From Parasphingopyxis sp. CP4 (GTDB lineage: Bacteria; Pseudomonadota; Alphaproteobacteria; Sphingomonadales; Sphingomonadaceae), in NCBI RefSeq assembly GCF_013378055.1, contig NZ_CP051130.1, positions 2,358,001 to 2,422,000 on the forward strand: DNA of 64,000 nucleotides. Direction: 5' to 3'. The notes beneath the pieces are model-generated. The model did not search any database and had not been told where the DNA came from. It was given only the letters and a program-made list of their open reading frames with translations. Position numbers and translations under genes: made by a program. Shown one piece after another: positions 44,578 to 53,262 of this stretch (position 1 is its first letter; every line of letters begins with the position of its first letter).

Positions 44578-45152
44578 GCGCGTTTCTCCTGTTCAATCGG
44601 AATGACATTGTTCTGCGAGCCGAGCGCTTCGGGGCTCAGCTGGTCGAGCGCGCGGGTGCACCAATCGCCCCATTCGCGTTCGTAGATCAGCGCCACTTCA
44701 AGCGCGAGTCGGCGGCCGATATCGCCGAGTATATCGCTATTTTCGAGTAGCTTATACTTCGCTTGATACTGGGCGTGGAGATCGCGATGGCGTTCCTGCC
44801 GGGCAAGGAGGTTGGCGCGCAGTGCATCCAGGTCGATCGCTTCGATCCCATAGAGCTGGACCAGGAAATCATCCTTCAACTCCTGCGGCTCGGTAGGTTG
44901 TCGCGACCATTGCATCAGCGCCTCGCGCCCCGCCTCGGTGATGCTAAACTCGATCCGGTTGGGCTTGTCGGACTGGACGATCTCCTTGGCAACCGCCCAA
45001 GCTTTGTCCTTTAGCTTGCCGAGTTCCCGATAGATTTGGGAATGGCGCGCGCGCCAGAAAAAGCCGACGCTTTGATCGAACAACTTGGCGATATCATAGC
45101 CGGAGCGTGGCCCCTCGGTCAGTGCGATCAGGATCGCATATTGTAGCGACAT
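44574..45152 (-). CDS. PadR-family transcriptional regulator
   Basis: A 192-residue winged-helix regulator. The N-terminal DNA-binding domain reads LQYAILIALTEGPRSGYDIAKLF, then WRARHSQIYRELGKL, the PadR/ELK wing pattern. The C-terminal domain (about residues 90-180) is helical, for dimerisation and ligand binding. It is the first gene of the three-gene operon and starts at 45152, just downstream of a promoter with symmetrical elements, so it probably represses itself and the two enzymes until a small aromatic or lipophilic ligand binds. Confidence 0.9.
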   Translation of the reverse strand: MSLQYAILIALTEGPRSGYDIAKLFDQSVGFFWRARHSQIYRELGKLKDKAWAVAKEIVQSDKPNRIEFSITEAGREALMQWSRQPTEPQELKDDFLVQLYGIEAIDLDALRANLLARQERHRDLHAQYQAKYKLLENSDILGDIGRRLALEVALIYEREWGDWCTRALDQLSPEALGSQNNVIPIEQEKRA

Positions 45153-45160
45153 AGCATTCT

Positions 45161-45208
45161 CTCATATGACAATGAGGGAGTAATATGACACAAGTTGAAT
45201 ATAGTCAA
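45161..45208 (-). promoter_or_regulatory. Sigma-70 promoter with PadR operator-like repeats
   Basis: On the minus strand TTGACT (45203-45208), a 17-base spacer and TATTAC (45180-45185) form a good promoter, with initiation expected near 45173. An inverted repeat CTCAT-N6-ATGAG (45161-45176) covers the start site, and an exact 8-base direct repeat ATATGACA (45164-45171 and 45183-45190) flanks the -10. This fits autorepression by PadR. Confidence 0.65.
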
Positions 45209-45341
45209 GCGGACGTCTCTATGCTGCACGAACGCCGCGATAGGCGCAGCAAATCTCCGGGCCATGGATTTTAGATGTGACGGATGCCAATAGGATCGGC
45301 ACAAGCCCGGATCATAGCGGAATCTAACAGGAGACAGTCCC

Positions 45342-47381
45342 TTGAAACCATCGATCGCTCTTATCGCCAGCGTCGCCGCATTGGCGACCACGCCCGCGCT
45401 CGCCAGACCGATGACGCCCGAAGATGTGAGCCGCATCGCCGATGTCGGCGCCTTTGCCGTGTCATCAGATGGCGCGCGTATCGCTTTTGGCCGCAACCAG
45501 CTCCCTGATATCATCGCAGGCGATGATAACGGCACGACCGATACCAGCCTTCATGTGGTAAGCGCCGCAAATAGCGCGCAGGAATTCCTGCCTGATGGCA
45601 TGGATGTGAGCGGCATTCGCTTTTCGCCTGATGGTCGGATGGTCAGCTTTCTCTGGAACGATGATGGCGATGACGATTCCCACACCGCACTCTACGGCAT
45701 TCCCGTTGCTGGTGGTGGCCACCGCCTGCTCGCCGAGATCGATGGGGCGAATATCCGCAGCTATGAATGGGCGCCGGATTCGCGCAGCGTCTATGCGATT
45801 GCTGCCGCCGAAACCGACGCTCAGCGCGCAGCGGAAAGTGCTGCGGGTTTCAACGCGGTCATCTATCAGGAAGAGCAGCGCTTCAACCGGATCTTCGCGG
45901 TTACGATCGGTTCCGAAGCTGATCCGCGTGAGATCGCAGTGGACGGCCATGTCACCCAGCTCAGGGTCTCGCCAGACGATGACTGGCTCGCCTTGCGCTG
46001 GTCCCCGACAACATTGGTCGATGATAGCTATACGCGCCAACGTGTGGTGATCGTCGACGCCGATGATGGGGCGATCCGCGCGACCGTCGAAACACCGGGC
46101 AAGATCGGCGATTATGAGATTTCGCCTGATGGGAGTCAGCTTTCGCTGATTGCTGGGATCGATCAGCATGATCCCGCAGCAACCACGCTGCATCTCGTCG
46201 ATGCGGCGACCGGCAGCTACAGCGCGGTCAATGCCGGCGCGGCCGAAGCGATTGTCGATACTGAATGGATGGCCGATGGCCGGTTGGCCGCCGTGGTCCA
46301 TGTCGGCGCGCAAAGCGAGCTGCGTTTCTATGATGCAAGCGGCGCTGTCACCGCTGCCGTCGATCCGGGTGCCGTGATCCTGCGGCGCCTTGATGCGGCG
46401 GGCGATCGACTGGCGGCGGTTGGCGATGCGCCGAGCCATCCCAATGAGTTGTTCCTGCTCAACGGGACCAGCTTCGCGCGCTGGACCACGCTCAATCCCT
46501 GGCTCGCCGATATCGATATGGGGGCCCAGCGCACCATGACCTATCAGGCGCGCGACGGGCTGACCGTCGAAGGCATTGTCATCGAACCCGTTGGCGGCGC
46601 GCCGAACGGTGGAGCGCCGACCATCCTCACCGTCCATGGCGGGCCCGAAGCCCATTATTCCAATGGCTGGCTGACGCGCTACTCGATGGCCGGCCAGGTC
46701 GGTGCGGGGAGCGGCTATGCCGTCTTCTACCCCAATTATCGCGGCAGCACCGCCTATGGGACTGACTTTTCCAAGCTCCACCAGAGCGATTATGCGGGCG
46801 GTGAATTCAACGATCTCGTCGACGGCATCCAGGCGCTGGGTGCAGAAGGCCTGGTCGATCTTGAACGGGTCGGCATCACTGGCGGTTCCTATGGCGGCTA
46901 TGCGTCTGCCTGGGGCGCGACCGCGCTGACCGAGCATTTTGCCGCCAGCGTCATGTTTGTCGGGATTTCAAACCAGATTTCGAAATTCGGCACCGGCGAT
47001 ATCCCGCAGGAAATGTACCTCGTCCATGCACGCGCCTGGCCCTGGGATGATTGGCAGGCGATGCTTGAAGTCAGCCCGATCTTCCATGCCGGCCAATCGC
47101 AAACGCCAACCCTGATCCTCCACGGCGAGGAAGATACCCGGGTCGATCCGGGGCAAAGCTATGAGCTCTATAACGCGCTCAACATTCGCACCGATGTGCC
47201 CGTGCGCCTCGTGCTCTATCCGGGCGAAGGCCATGGCAACCGCAACGCTGCGGCGCGCTATGATTACAATATCCGCCTGATGCGCTGGATGGGTCACTAT
47301 CTCACCGGTCCAGGCGGCGAACCGCCTGAACCGCGGATCGAACTGCCTGACGGCATGATCGGCGGTGACGCCAGCGAATAG
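45342..47381 (+). CDS. S9-family prolyl oligopeptidase-like peptidase (secreted)
   Basis: A 679-residue peptidase. A signal peptide (residues 1-22, ending PALARP) exports it to the periplasm. The N-terminal part is a beta-propeller (about residues 40-400, with VSSDGARIAFGR and RFSPDGRMVSF repeats), followed by the alpha/beta hydrolase domain. The triad is S516 in GGSYGGYAS, D598 in EEDTRVDP and H631 in GEGHGNRN. The start is a TTG at 45342 with AGGAGA upstream. Members remove dipeptides or acyl-amino acids from peptides. Confidence 0.92.
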   Translation: MKPSIALIASVAALATTPALARPMTPEDVSRIADVGAFAVSSDGARIAFGRNQLPDIIAGDDNGTTDTSLHVVSAANSAQEFLPDGMDVSGIRFSPDGRMVSFLWNDDGDDDSHTALYGIPVAGGGHRLLAEIDGANIRSYEWAPDSRSVYAIAAAETDAQRAAESAAGFNAVIYQEEQRFNRIFAVTIGSEADPREIAVDGHVTQLRVSPDDDWLALRWSPTTLVDDSYTRQRVVIVDADDGAIRATVETPGKIGDYEISPDGSQLSLIAGIDQHDPAATTLHLVDAATGSYSAVNAGAAEAIVDTEWMADGRLAAVVHVGAQSELRFYDASGAVTAAVDPGAVILRRLDAAGDRLAAVGDAPSHPNELFLLNGTSFARWTTLNPWLADIDMGAQRTMTYQARDGLTVEGIVIEPVGGAPNGGAPTILTVHGGPEAHYSNGWLTRYSMAGQVGAGSGYAVFYPNYRGSTAYGTDFSKLHQSDYAGGEFNDLVDGIQALGAEGLVDLERVGITGGSYGGYASAWGATALTEHFAASVMFVGISNQISKFGTGDIPQEMYLVHARAWPWDDWQAMLEVSPIFHAGQSQTPTLILHGEEDTRVDPGQSYELYNALNIRTDVPVRLVLYPGEGHGNRNAAARYDYNIRLMRWMGHYLTGPGGEPPEPRIELPDGMIGGDASE

Positions 47382-47756
47382 GGCCAGCGAATAGGGCCAG
47401 CCCGGCAATAGCTTCGGATCACAGTTCGCCCTGCTGAACTCCGGTTCGGCGGGGCGATTGCTATGCACAGTTCGGTCCCGTTTCGGCACGGAATCTTTGC
47501 CCTGCGCTAACCCATTGCCTTTTCGGTGTAACTTAATATCCTGCGCAGCGATCAGACCGCTTTACCAATTCGCCTGTGAGGGGGGGCGCTGCGTGTCTAA
47601 TGCTCTGCTGCGGATCGATCTGCTGAGATCGGACCCGCGGGCATACGGAGGCAGCCCCGGCCGGACGGCGGGTTGTTTCGGACCGCTGCACGTCTGTGCC
47701 GCGGTCAGCTCCTCGCCACTCATCCATTCCGCCTGACCGTGAATGAGGGGCATAAA
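47382..47756. other. Intergenic region before the autotransporter gene
   Basis: 375 bases without a convincing gene. Just after the S9 stop a 13-base direct repeat, AGCGAATAGGGCC, occurs twice in tandem (the first copy includes the stop codon). A small open frame runs through 47458-47736 without a ribosome-binding site or recognisable protein. The promoter of the adhesin gene should be here, but I see no consensus pair. Confidence 0.6.
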
Positions 47757-49517
47757 ATGATCGCTTCACACAAATATCTTCTGTCGACCGCCGGTATCGC
47801 GATAAGCGCTGCGATGCTGCTTCCCACCTCCGCTGCGCATGCGGATAGCTGCATGCTTGACCTGACTGGCAACAATGAAGTTTCCGACAATGGCGGCGCC
47901 AATTCCGATGGATCGGACGTTGGCGACAGCTTCGATAACGACAATCTCGCTTGCGGTAGAAACGCAGAAGCGACCGGTACAAACACGACGGCTATCGGCT
48001 CAGGGTCTCGGGCGACTGGCGAACGGTCGGCGGCTTTGGGACAAAATTCTCGGGCGACTGGATTGCAATCAACGGCTGTGGGGCAAGCATCCCAAGCAAC
48101 GGGCGACCTGTCGACTGCTGTCGGCCGAGGCGCGCTGGCATTTGGCGGTAACAGTGCCGCTTTTGGCAACGCAGCTGCGGCGACCGGCTCCTGGTCTGTT
48201 GCCCTTGGCCGGGGTGCCGATGCAGGCGGTGAATCGGGGGTCAGTTTCACCGTGGCGATTGGGAGGGCGCAGGCCTATGGCCTCTCGTCGATTGCGGTCG
48301 GATATGAGGCGGCATCCGACGGGACCGCATCGATCGCAATCGGCCGGAATGCATGGGCCGAGGCCGATGAATCGATTGCCCTTGGCACCGATTCCTGGGC
48401 GCCCGATGCCAGGACCGTATCGGTGGGTAATGACGATTTTGGACTGTATCGGCGCATCGTGAATGTCGCGAACGGCCAGGATCCGAATGATGCTGTCACT
48501 GTCCGTCAGCTCAACAATCTGGGCAATACGGTTGCGGCGGTGAGTGTTGTCGCGGATAGCGCACTCGCTCTGGCGCTAACCAATGCCGATCTGATCGAAA
48601 GCATGCGCATCACCTCACCGGTTGGCGTAGGCGACATTACCGGCCGGGATGAGGCCACTGCCTCGGGTGACGACGCAGTCGCGATAGGATCTGGTGCGCA
48701 GGCCCAGTCCGATCGCTCCACCGCCATTGGTGCGGGGGCCATAGCAAATGGTTCCACGGCTATTGGCGCGGGTGCGACGGCCAATGGTCAGGGCACCGTT
48801 GCGGTCGGTGTGGATGCGCAGGCGGTAGCCATCGGTGCGCTGGCGATCGGTGAAGATGGGATTGGCGATGCGGATAGCGATGCCGCGGTCGCGAGCGGCG
48901 AATATTCGACCGCGCTCGGGACAGATGCGCTGGCCAGCGGCAATGCCAGTTCGGCGCTGGGCGCGGGGGCTTCGGCTGTCCATGCGGGCTCCACGGCCGT
49001 CGGCGCCGGAGCAGCAACCACGGCAGACAACCAGGTAGTGCTGGGTGCCGCCGGGTCATCGGTGCAGGTTGGCGATATCGATGCGTCGACCGCAGCCCAG
49101 GTCGGGCCGGTCCAGGCGGTCACGATTGATGCAAGTGGAACGCTGGGAAGCGCAGCACTTGCCAGCGCAGATAGCGTCACCAATCTGCAAAGTGCGTTCG
49201 ATGACTTTTCGGCCGAAACCATGACCCGGCTCAACGCCGCGGAGGCGGGGCTTGCACAGACCAATTTCCGTCTCGAAGAGCTTGATAACCGGCTGTCCGG
49301 CGGCATCGCTGCGGCGATGGCTTTGGGCAGCGCGACGATTGTACCGGGCAAGGCCTTTTCCTTCACAATTGCCGCCGCATCCTATGGCGGGCAGCAAGCC
49401 TTTGCCGGACAGATGACCGGGCGTGTTTCGGAATCGGTTTACATATCGGCGGGCGTCACCGGGAATACCGGCGATGATCGCGTCGGCACACGGGTAGCGG
49501 CTACTTTCGGCTTCTAA
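47757..49517 (+). CDS. Trimeric autotransporter adhesin (YadA-like)
   Basis: A 586-residue surface adhesin. After a signal peptide (residues 1-28, ending AAHADS) there is a region of about 14-residue YadA/Hep_Hag head repeats with the core pattern ATGxxSTAxGxxSxA and AxGxxSTAxG (residues about 60-240 and 300-470). A neck-like RIVNVANGQDPNDAVTVRQL lies between them. The C terminus is a short coiled coil followed by the YadA anchor (GGIAAAMALGSATIVPGK and the last strand ...VGTRVAATFGF). It probably mediates attachment. It starts at 47757 with GAGGGG upstream. Confidence 0.9.
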   Translation: MIASHKYLLSTAGIAISAAMLLPTSAAHADSCMLDLTGNNEVSDNGGANSDGSDVGDSFDNDNLACGRNAEATGTNTTAIGSGSRATGERSAALGQNSRATGLQSTAVGQASQATGDLSTAVGRGALAFGGNSAAFGNAAAATGSWSVALGRGADAGGESGVSFTVAIGRAQAYGLSSIAVGYEAASDGTASIAIGRNAWAEADESIALGTDSWAPDARTVSVGNDDFGLYRRIVNVANGQDPNDAVTVRQLNNLGNTVAAVSVVADSALALALTNADLIESMRITSPVGVGDITGRDEATASGDDAVAIGSGAQAQSDRSTAIGAGAIANGSTAIGAGATANGQGTVAVGVDAQAVAIGALAIGEDGIGDADSDAAVASGEYSTALGTDALASGNASSALGAGASAVHAGSTAVGAGAATTADNQVVLGAAGSSVQVGDIDASTAAQVGPVQAVTIDASGTLGSAALASADSVTNLQSAFDDFSAETMTRLNAAEAGLAQTNFRLEELDNRLSGGIAAAMALGSATIVPGKAFSFTIAAASYGGQQAFAGQMTGRVSESVYISAGVTGNTGDDRVGTRVAATFGF

Positions 49518-49540
49518 CGCAGGTTTTCGCGAGCCGTAGG

Positions 49541-49574
49541 CGGGGCGGGCCGATCATGTCGGCTCGCCCCGTTT
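49541..49574 (+). terminator. Terminator of the autotransporter gene
   Basis: CGGGGCGGGCCGA (49541-49553) / TCGGCTCGCCCCG (49559-49571), a 13-pair stem with one G-U pair and a five-base loop, followed by TTT. It sits 24 bases after the stop; the convergent monooxygenase gene ends 10 bases further on. Confidence 0.75.
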
Positions 49575-49583
49575 GCGTCGAGG

Positions 49584-51125
49584 CTATTCGGCCGCTTCAG
49601 TTTCTGCCTCGGCGGTGGCGGCCTGGCCGTGATAGACAAATTCGCTGCTGCCCGGATCGATGGTCGGTATGACATCGCATTCGTTCCAATAATCCTGGGT
49701 GTGCCGCCATTCCGGCTTGTCACCGGCCTTGGGCAGCAAATGCATGTCGCGCATCAGATAGTTGGGATTGAAATCATCCGGGTCGACCCAGGAACTGATC
49801 TCCATATTCGCATCTTCGGGGCGCAGCGCCACTTCGACGCTGTCTGCGCCATGCCGGTCCATATGGTTGAGCAGGTTGCAGACAAAGTCCGCGACAATAT
49901 CGACCCGCAAGGTCCAGCTCGCCCGGAAATAGCCGAAGATCCAGACCATGTTCGGCACGCCGGTAAACATCATGCCGCGATAGGTGATCGTTTCGGGCCA
50001 GCTGACCGGCTCATCATCGACCGAGAAGGGGATATCGCCGAGCACCGACAGGTTGAAGCCGGTTGCCGTGACGATGATATCGGCTTCAAACTCTTCGCCC
50101 GAATTCAAGAGCACGCCCTTTTCCGTGAAGCGATCGATCGTATCGGTAACGACATCTGCCTTGCCGCTCGCAATGCCCTGGAACAAGTCGCCATCCGGCA
50201 CCACCGCGACCCGCTGCTGCCAGGGTCGATATCTGGGTGTGAAATGGGTCGCGATATCATAGTCAGGGCCTAAAAATTCGCGCACCCCGTCGAGCAGTTC
50301 TTCCTTCACCACCTCGGGCTCGGTCTTGCAGCGTGTTGTCAATTGCAGTTGATCGAACAGGTTCTTCTTGCGGACGATCGGATGGATAATGTCCTCATCA
50401 ATCTCAATCTCGCGCAGCGTATCAGCGAGCTCATTGGCGTTGGGCGCGGGCAAGAAATAGGTCGGGGAGCGCTGAAGCAGGGTGACATGGTCGACATCAC
50501 CGGCAATCGCGGGAACCAGCGTCGCCGCGGTTGCGCCCGATCCGATCACGAGCACGCGCTTGTCTTTCAGGTCGGCATTTTCGGGCCAGAGCTGGGGATG
50601 GATAATCTCGCCCTTATAGTCATCCATGCCATCCCATTCGGGCGTGAAGGGCTGTTCGTGATTATAATAGCCCTGGCACATCCAGAGGAAATTGGCGGTG
50701 AAGATCTTCTGCTCGCCGGTTGCGTTTTCGGTGACTTCGACGGTCCATAGATTATCGGCACGGGAGAAATGCGCTGCCGTAATGGTGTGGCCATAGCGGA
50801 TATGCGCATCGATGCCGTTTTCTTCGATCACCTCGCCCATATATTTGAGGATCTCCTCGGCACTGGCGATCGGGGCGGAGGTCCAGGGCTTGAAGCGATA
50901 GCCAAAGGTATAAAGATCGCTGTCGGACCGGATGCCCGGATAGGTGTGGGTTACCCAGGTGCCGCCGAACGTGTCTTTCTTTTCAAGGATCAGAAAGCTT
51001 TTGCCCGGGCATTGATCTTTCAGGTGCCATGCAGCGCCGATGCCGGAAATCCCCGCACCGACAACCAACACATCGACATGGGTCGCATCCTGGCGGGCTT
51101 CAGTATTCTGGCTTGGCATATCCAT
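49584..51125 (-). CDS. Baeyer-Villiger-type flavin monooxygenase
   Basis: A 513-residue enzyme of the EtaA/FMO group. FAD-binding: VDVLVVGAGISGIGAAWHL. The substrate/flavin landmark GGTWVTHTYPGIRSDSDLYTFGY and the NADPH motif RVLVIGSGATAATLVPAI are clear. The signature ADIIVTATGFNL lies in the C-terminal part. Such enzymes oxidise ketones to esters or activate thioamides. The ATG at 51125 has GGAG seven bases upstream. It shares only the fold with the other monooxygenase at 27806-29116. Confidence 0.9.
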   Translation of the reverse strand: MDMPSQNTEARQDATHVDVLVVGAGISGIGAAWHLKDQCPGKSFLILEKKDTFGGTWVTHTYPGIRSDSDLYTFGYRFKPWTSAPIASAEEILKYMGEVIEENGIDAHIRYGHTITAAHFSRADNLWTVEVTENATGEQKIFTANFLWMCQGYYNHEQPFTPEWDGMDDYKGEIIHPQLWPENADLKDKRVLVIGSGATAATLVPAIAGDVDHVTLLQRSPTYFLPAPNANELADTLREIEIDEDIIHPIVRKKNLFDQLQLTTRCKTEPEVVKEELLDGVREFLGPDYDIATHFTPRYRPWQQRVAVVPDGDLFQGIASGKADVVTDTIDRFTEKGVLLNSGEEFEADIIVTATGFNLSVLGDIPFSVDDEPVSWPETITYRGMMFTGVPNMVWIFGYFRASWTLRVDIVADFVCNLLNHMDRHGADSVEVALRPEDANMEISSWVDPDDFNPNYLMRDMHLLPKAGDKPEWRHTQDYWNECDVIPTIDPGSSEFVYHGQAATAEAETEAAE

Positions 51126-51206
51126 CTCACTTCTCCTCAGGCAGCACCTTTCCGCGCAGCATGGCGACCCGCATTGATTTGAGTCAAACGGTTTGGGCGG
51201 ACAGGC

Positions 51207-51587
51207 TCAGGAGATTGTCTTCAACCGTGTCGCGGCAAAACCGTAGAGAAGCGCGGCGGCCAGCAGCATTGCACTGCCAATAAACGGCCCGACTGCATAG
51301 ACAATCAATGCAGCATCTGCGGCGATCAAAAGCGCGCACGCGATCAGCAGGCTACGGAGCCCCGCCACGGTGAACCAGGCGCCTGCGACAAGGCCGATCG
51401 CGATCGCCATCCAATGCACCGTGGGGAACAACCAGATTGTCGGGATCGCTTGGGCAAAGAAACCCTGATCGCCGGTTTCGGCAACCCATGCGGAAATTTC
51501 TGCATGGCCCGTAAAGTGAAATGCGGCGGTAATCGCCAGGACCAGGCTGCCGATTGTAACCGGGAAAATGGCGGGTTTGCCGGACAT
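51207..51587 (-). CDS. Membrane protein of unknown function
   Basis: A 126-residue protein with four predicted helices (about residues 8-27, 50-72, 78-97 and 101-121). It begins MSGKPAIFPVTIGSLVLAIT and ends LLYGFAATRLKTIS. The start at 51587 has AGGAGA upstream. I recognise no family. It lies between the dinB gene (49 bases upstream) and the Baeyer-Villiger-type monooxygenase (81 bases downstream) on the same strand. Confidence 0.62.
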   Translation of the reverse strand: MSGKPAIFPVTIGSLVLAITAAFHFTGHAEISAWVAETGDQGFFAQAIPTIWLFPTVHWMAIAIGLVAGAWFTVAGLRSLLIACALLIAADAALIVYAVGPFIGSAMLLAAALLYGFAATRLKTIS

Positions 51588-51636
51588 GACAGTCTCTCCT
51601 TTGGCGATGCTCGCCGACTTTATGAACCCGGCTCGG

Positions 51637-52758
51637 TTAAAGCTCCAGCCCAAGCTGTGCGGGTTCGTCCGGATCGGAGCCTTCGCTATCCTTTTCGCCA
51701 AAGCCCGACATGGTAAGACCGAGCAATCGCACGCCGCGGCTATCCGGGATCAGTGTGTCGAGGAGCTCCACACCGACCGTCAACAGCGCGTCACGGCTGG
51801 CGACAGGATGATCGAGCGAGCGGGCCCGGGTCGGCGTCTCGAAATCGGCATAGCGTAGCTTGAGGGTGATCGTCCGGCCGAAGCTTTCCGATTTTTCCGC
51901 GCGTTCCCAGACCGTATCGACAATCTCGTCCAATTTGGCGATCATCGCGCCGCGGTCATGCAAGTCTTCGCCATAGGTGCGCTCGGCACCCAGTGATTTG
52001 CGCTCGCGATTGGGTTTGACCTGGCGATTGTCGATTCCGCGCGAGGCACGGTAAAAATAGCCAGCGCTCTTGCCGAAATTGGCGCGGAGAAATTCTTCGG
52101 ATTGCTCGCGCAGGTCCGCACCCGTCTCGATGCCGAGCCGCTTCATCTTCTCCGCTGTCTTGGGGCCGACGCCATGGAAGCGGCGCACCGGCAGCCGGGC
52201 GACAAATCTGGGCCCCTGTTTTGGCGTGACGACACAGATGCCATCCGGCTTGTTCTGGTCTGAGGCGATCTTGGCGAGGAATTTATTGTAGGAGACGCCC
52301 GCCGACGCTGTGAGCCCGGTGGCATCGCGGATCCGTTCGCGGATTTCTTCGGCAATAGCGGTGGCTGTCGGCAGTTTGCGATACCGCGTCACGTCCAGAT
52401 AGGCCTCGTCCAGCGACAGCGGCTCGACGAGCTGCGTGTAGTTGCGGAAAATGCCGCGGATCTGGTTCGAAATGGCGCGATAGATATCGAAGCGCGCGCG
52501 CACAAAGATCAGGTCCGGACAGCGCCGCTTTGCGGTGACCGATGGCATTGCGGATCGCACGCCAAATTCGCGGGCCTCATAGGATGCCGCCGCGACAACG
52601 CCGCGCCCGCTCGATCCGCCAACGGCGACAGGCTTCCCCCGCAGCTCCGGATTATCGCGCTGTTCAACGGATGCGTAAAAGGCATCCATATCGATATGGA
52701 TGATCTTGCGGAGAGGCGCATCTTCAGACGGTTCGTTCGGCACGTCCGCCTTATGCAT
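51637..52758 (-). CDS. dinB: DNA polymerase IV
   Basis: A 373-residue Y-family translesion polymerase. It contains HIDMDAFYASVEQRDNPELR (metal-binding D residues), the second metal motif SLDEAYLDVTRY, the helix-hairpin-helix region VRRFHGVGPKTAEKMKRLG, and a little-finger domain. The C-terminal tail does not end in a clear beta-clamp QLxLF motif, but residues AQLGLEL may do. It replicates damaged DNA with low fidelity. The ATG at 52758 has no strong ribosome-binding site. The upstream DUF2141 gene ends 12 bases before. Confidence 0.95.
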   Translation of the reverse strand: MHKADVPNEPSEDAPLRKIIHIDMDAFYASVEQRDNPELRGKPVAVGGSSGRGVVAAASYEAREFGVRSAMPSVTAKRRCPDLIFVRARFDIYRAISNQIRGIFRNYTQLVEPLSLDEAYLDVTRYRKLPTATAIAEEIRERIRDATGLTASAGVSYNKFLAKIASDQNKPDGICVVTPKQGPRFVARLPVRRFHGVGPKTAEKMKRLGIETGADLREQSEEFLRANFGKSAGYFYRASRGIDNRQVKPNRERKSLGAERTYGEDLHDRGAMIAKLDEIVDTVWERAEKSESFGRTITLKLRYADFETPTRARSLDHPVASRDALLTVGVELLDTLIPDSRGVRLLGLTMSGFGEKDSEGSDPDEPAQLGLEL

Positions 52759-52770
52759 CGGAAATTACCG

Positions 52771-53262
52771 TTAGAGGAAGTAGCGCATCCGGATGCGCTG
52801 GACATCGCCGCGACGGCCCAGTCGGAAGCGAGCCGAGGAAAAGCGCGGTGGGCCAAAGGAAAAGCGCGGATTGCGGGAGAAACCAATGCCTTCGCGCGGG
52901 ATCCCGGCAAAGCGATCGAGCCGCGAATTGCCATTCTCATCGTGCAATATGGCAATCGCATAATCGCCCGAGGGCAGGTTGGAGAACTGCACGGATTGCG
53001 TATCTGCGACGCGGAATGTCTCGCGCACGGCGGCAGGATCATCTTCGCAATCGGGGAAGTGGGATTCGTCGCGCGTTACGCAGACATGGAGGAGACCGTT
53101 ATCGGATCGCAGCTCTTCGACATTGACCTCAAGCTGGCCGCTCGGGCTGACCCCCGTGAGGAGGAGAAACGCCGCTGCGGCCGCTGCGGCCTTCTTGTTC
53201 GAAACTGCCCAATCCCGTGTCTGTCCGGCAGAGCCGGTCCCAGAACCGGAAATATAACCCAT
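52771..53262 (-). CDS. DUF2141 secreted protein
   Basis: A 163-residue exported protein of the DUF2141 family, typified by GQLEVNVEELRSDNGLLHVCVTR and the DEN-rich calcium-like motif AIAILHDENGNSRLDRF. The N-terminal segment contains an alanine-rich hydrophobic stretch that acts as signal sequence. The only fitting ATG is at 53262, with AGGTG upstream. This makes the gene overlap the end of the fatty-acid-hydroxylase gene by 134 bases in another frame, which is unusual. Function unknown. Confidence 0.75.
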   Translation of the reverse strand: MGYISGSGTGSAGQTRDWAVSNKKAAAAAAAFLLLTGVSPSGQLEVNVEELRSDNGLLHVCVTRDESHFPDCEDDPAAVRETFRVADTQSVQFSNLPSGDYAIAILHDENGNSRLDRFAGIPREGIGFSRNPRFSFGPPRFSSARFRLGRRGDVQRIRMRYFL

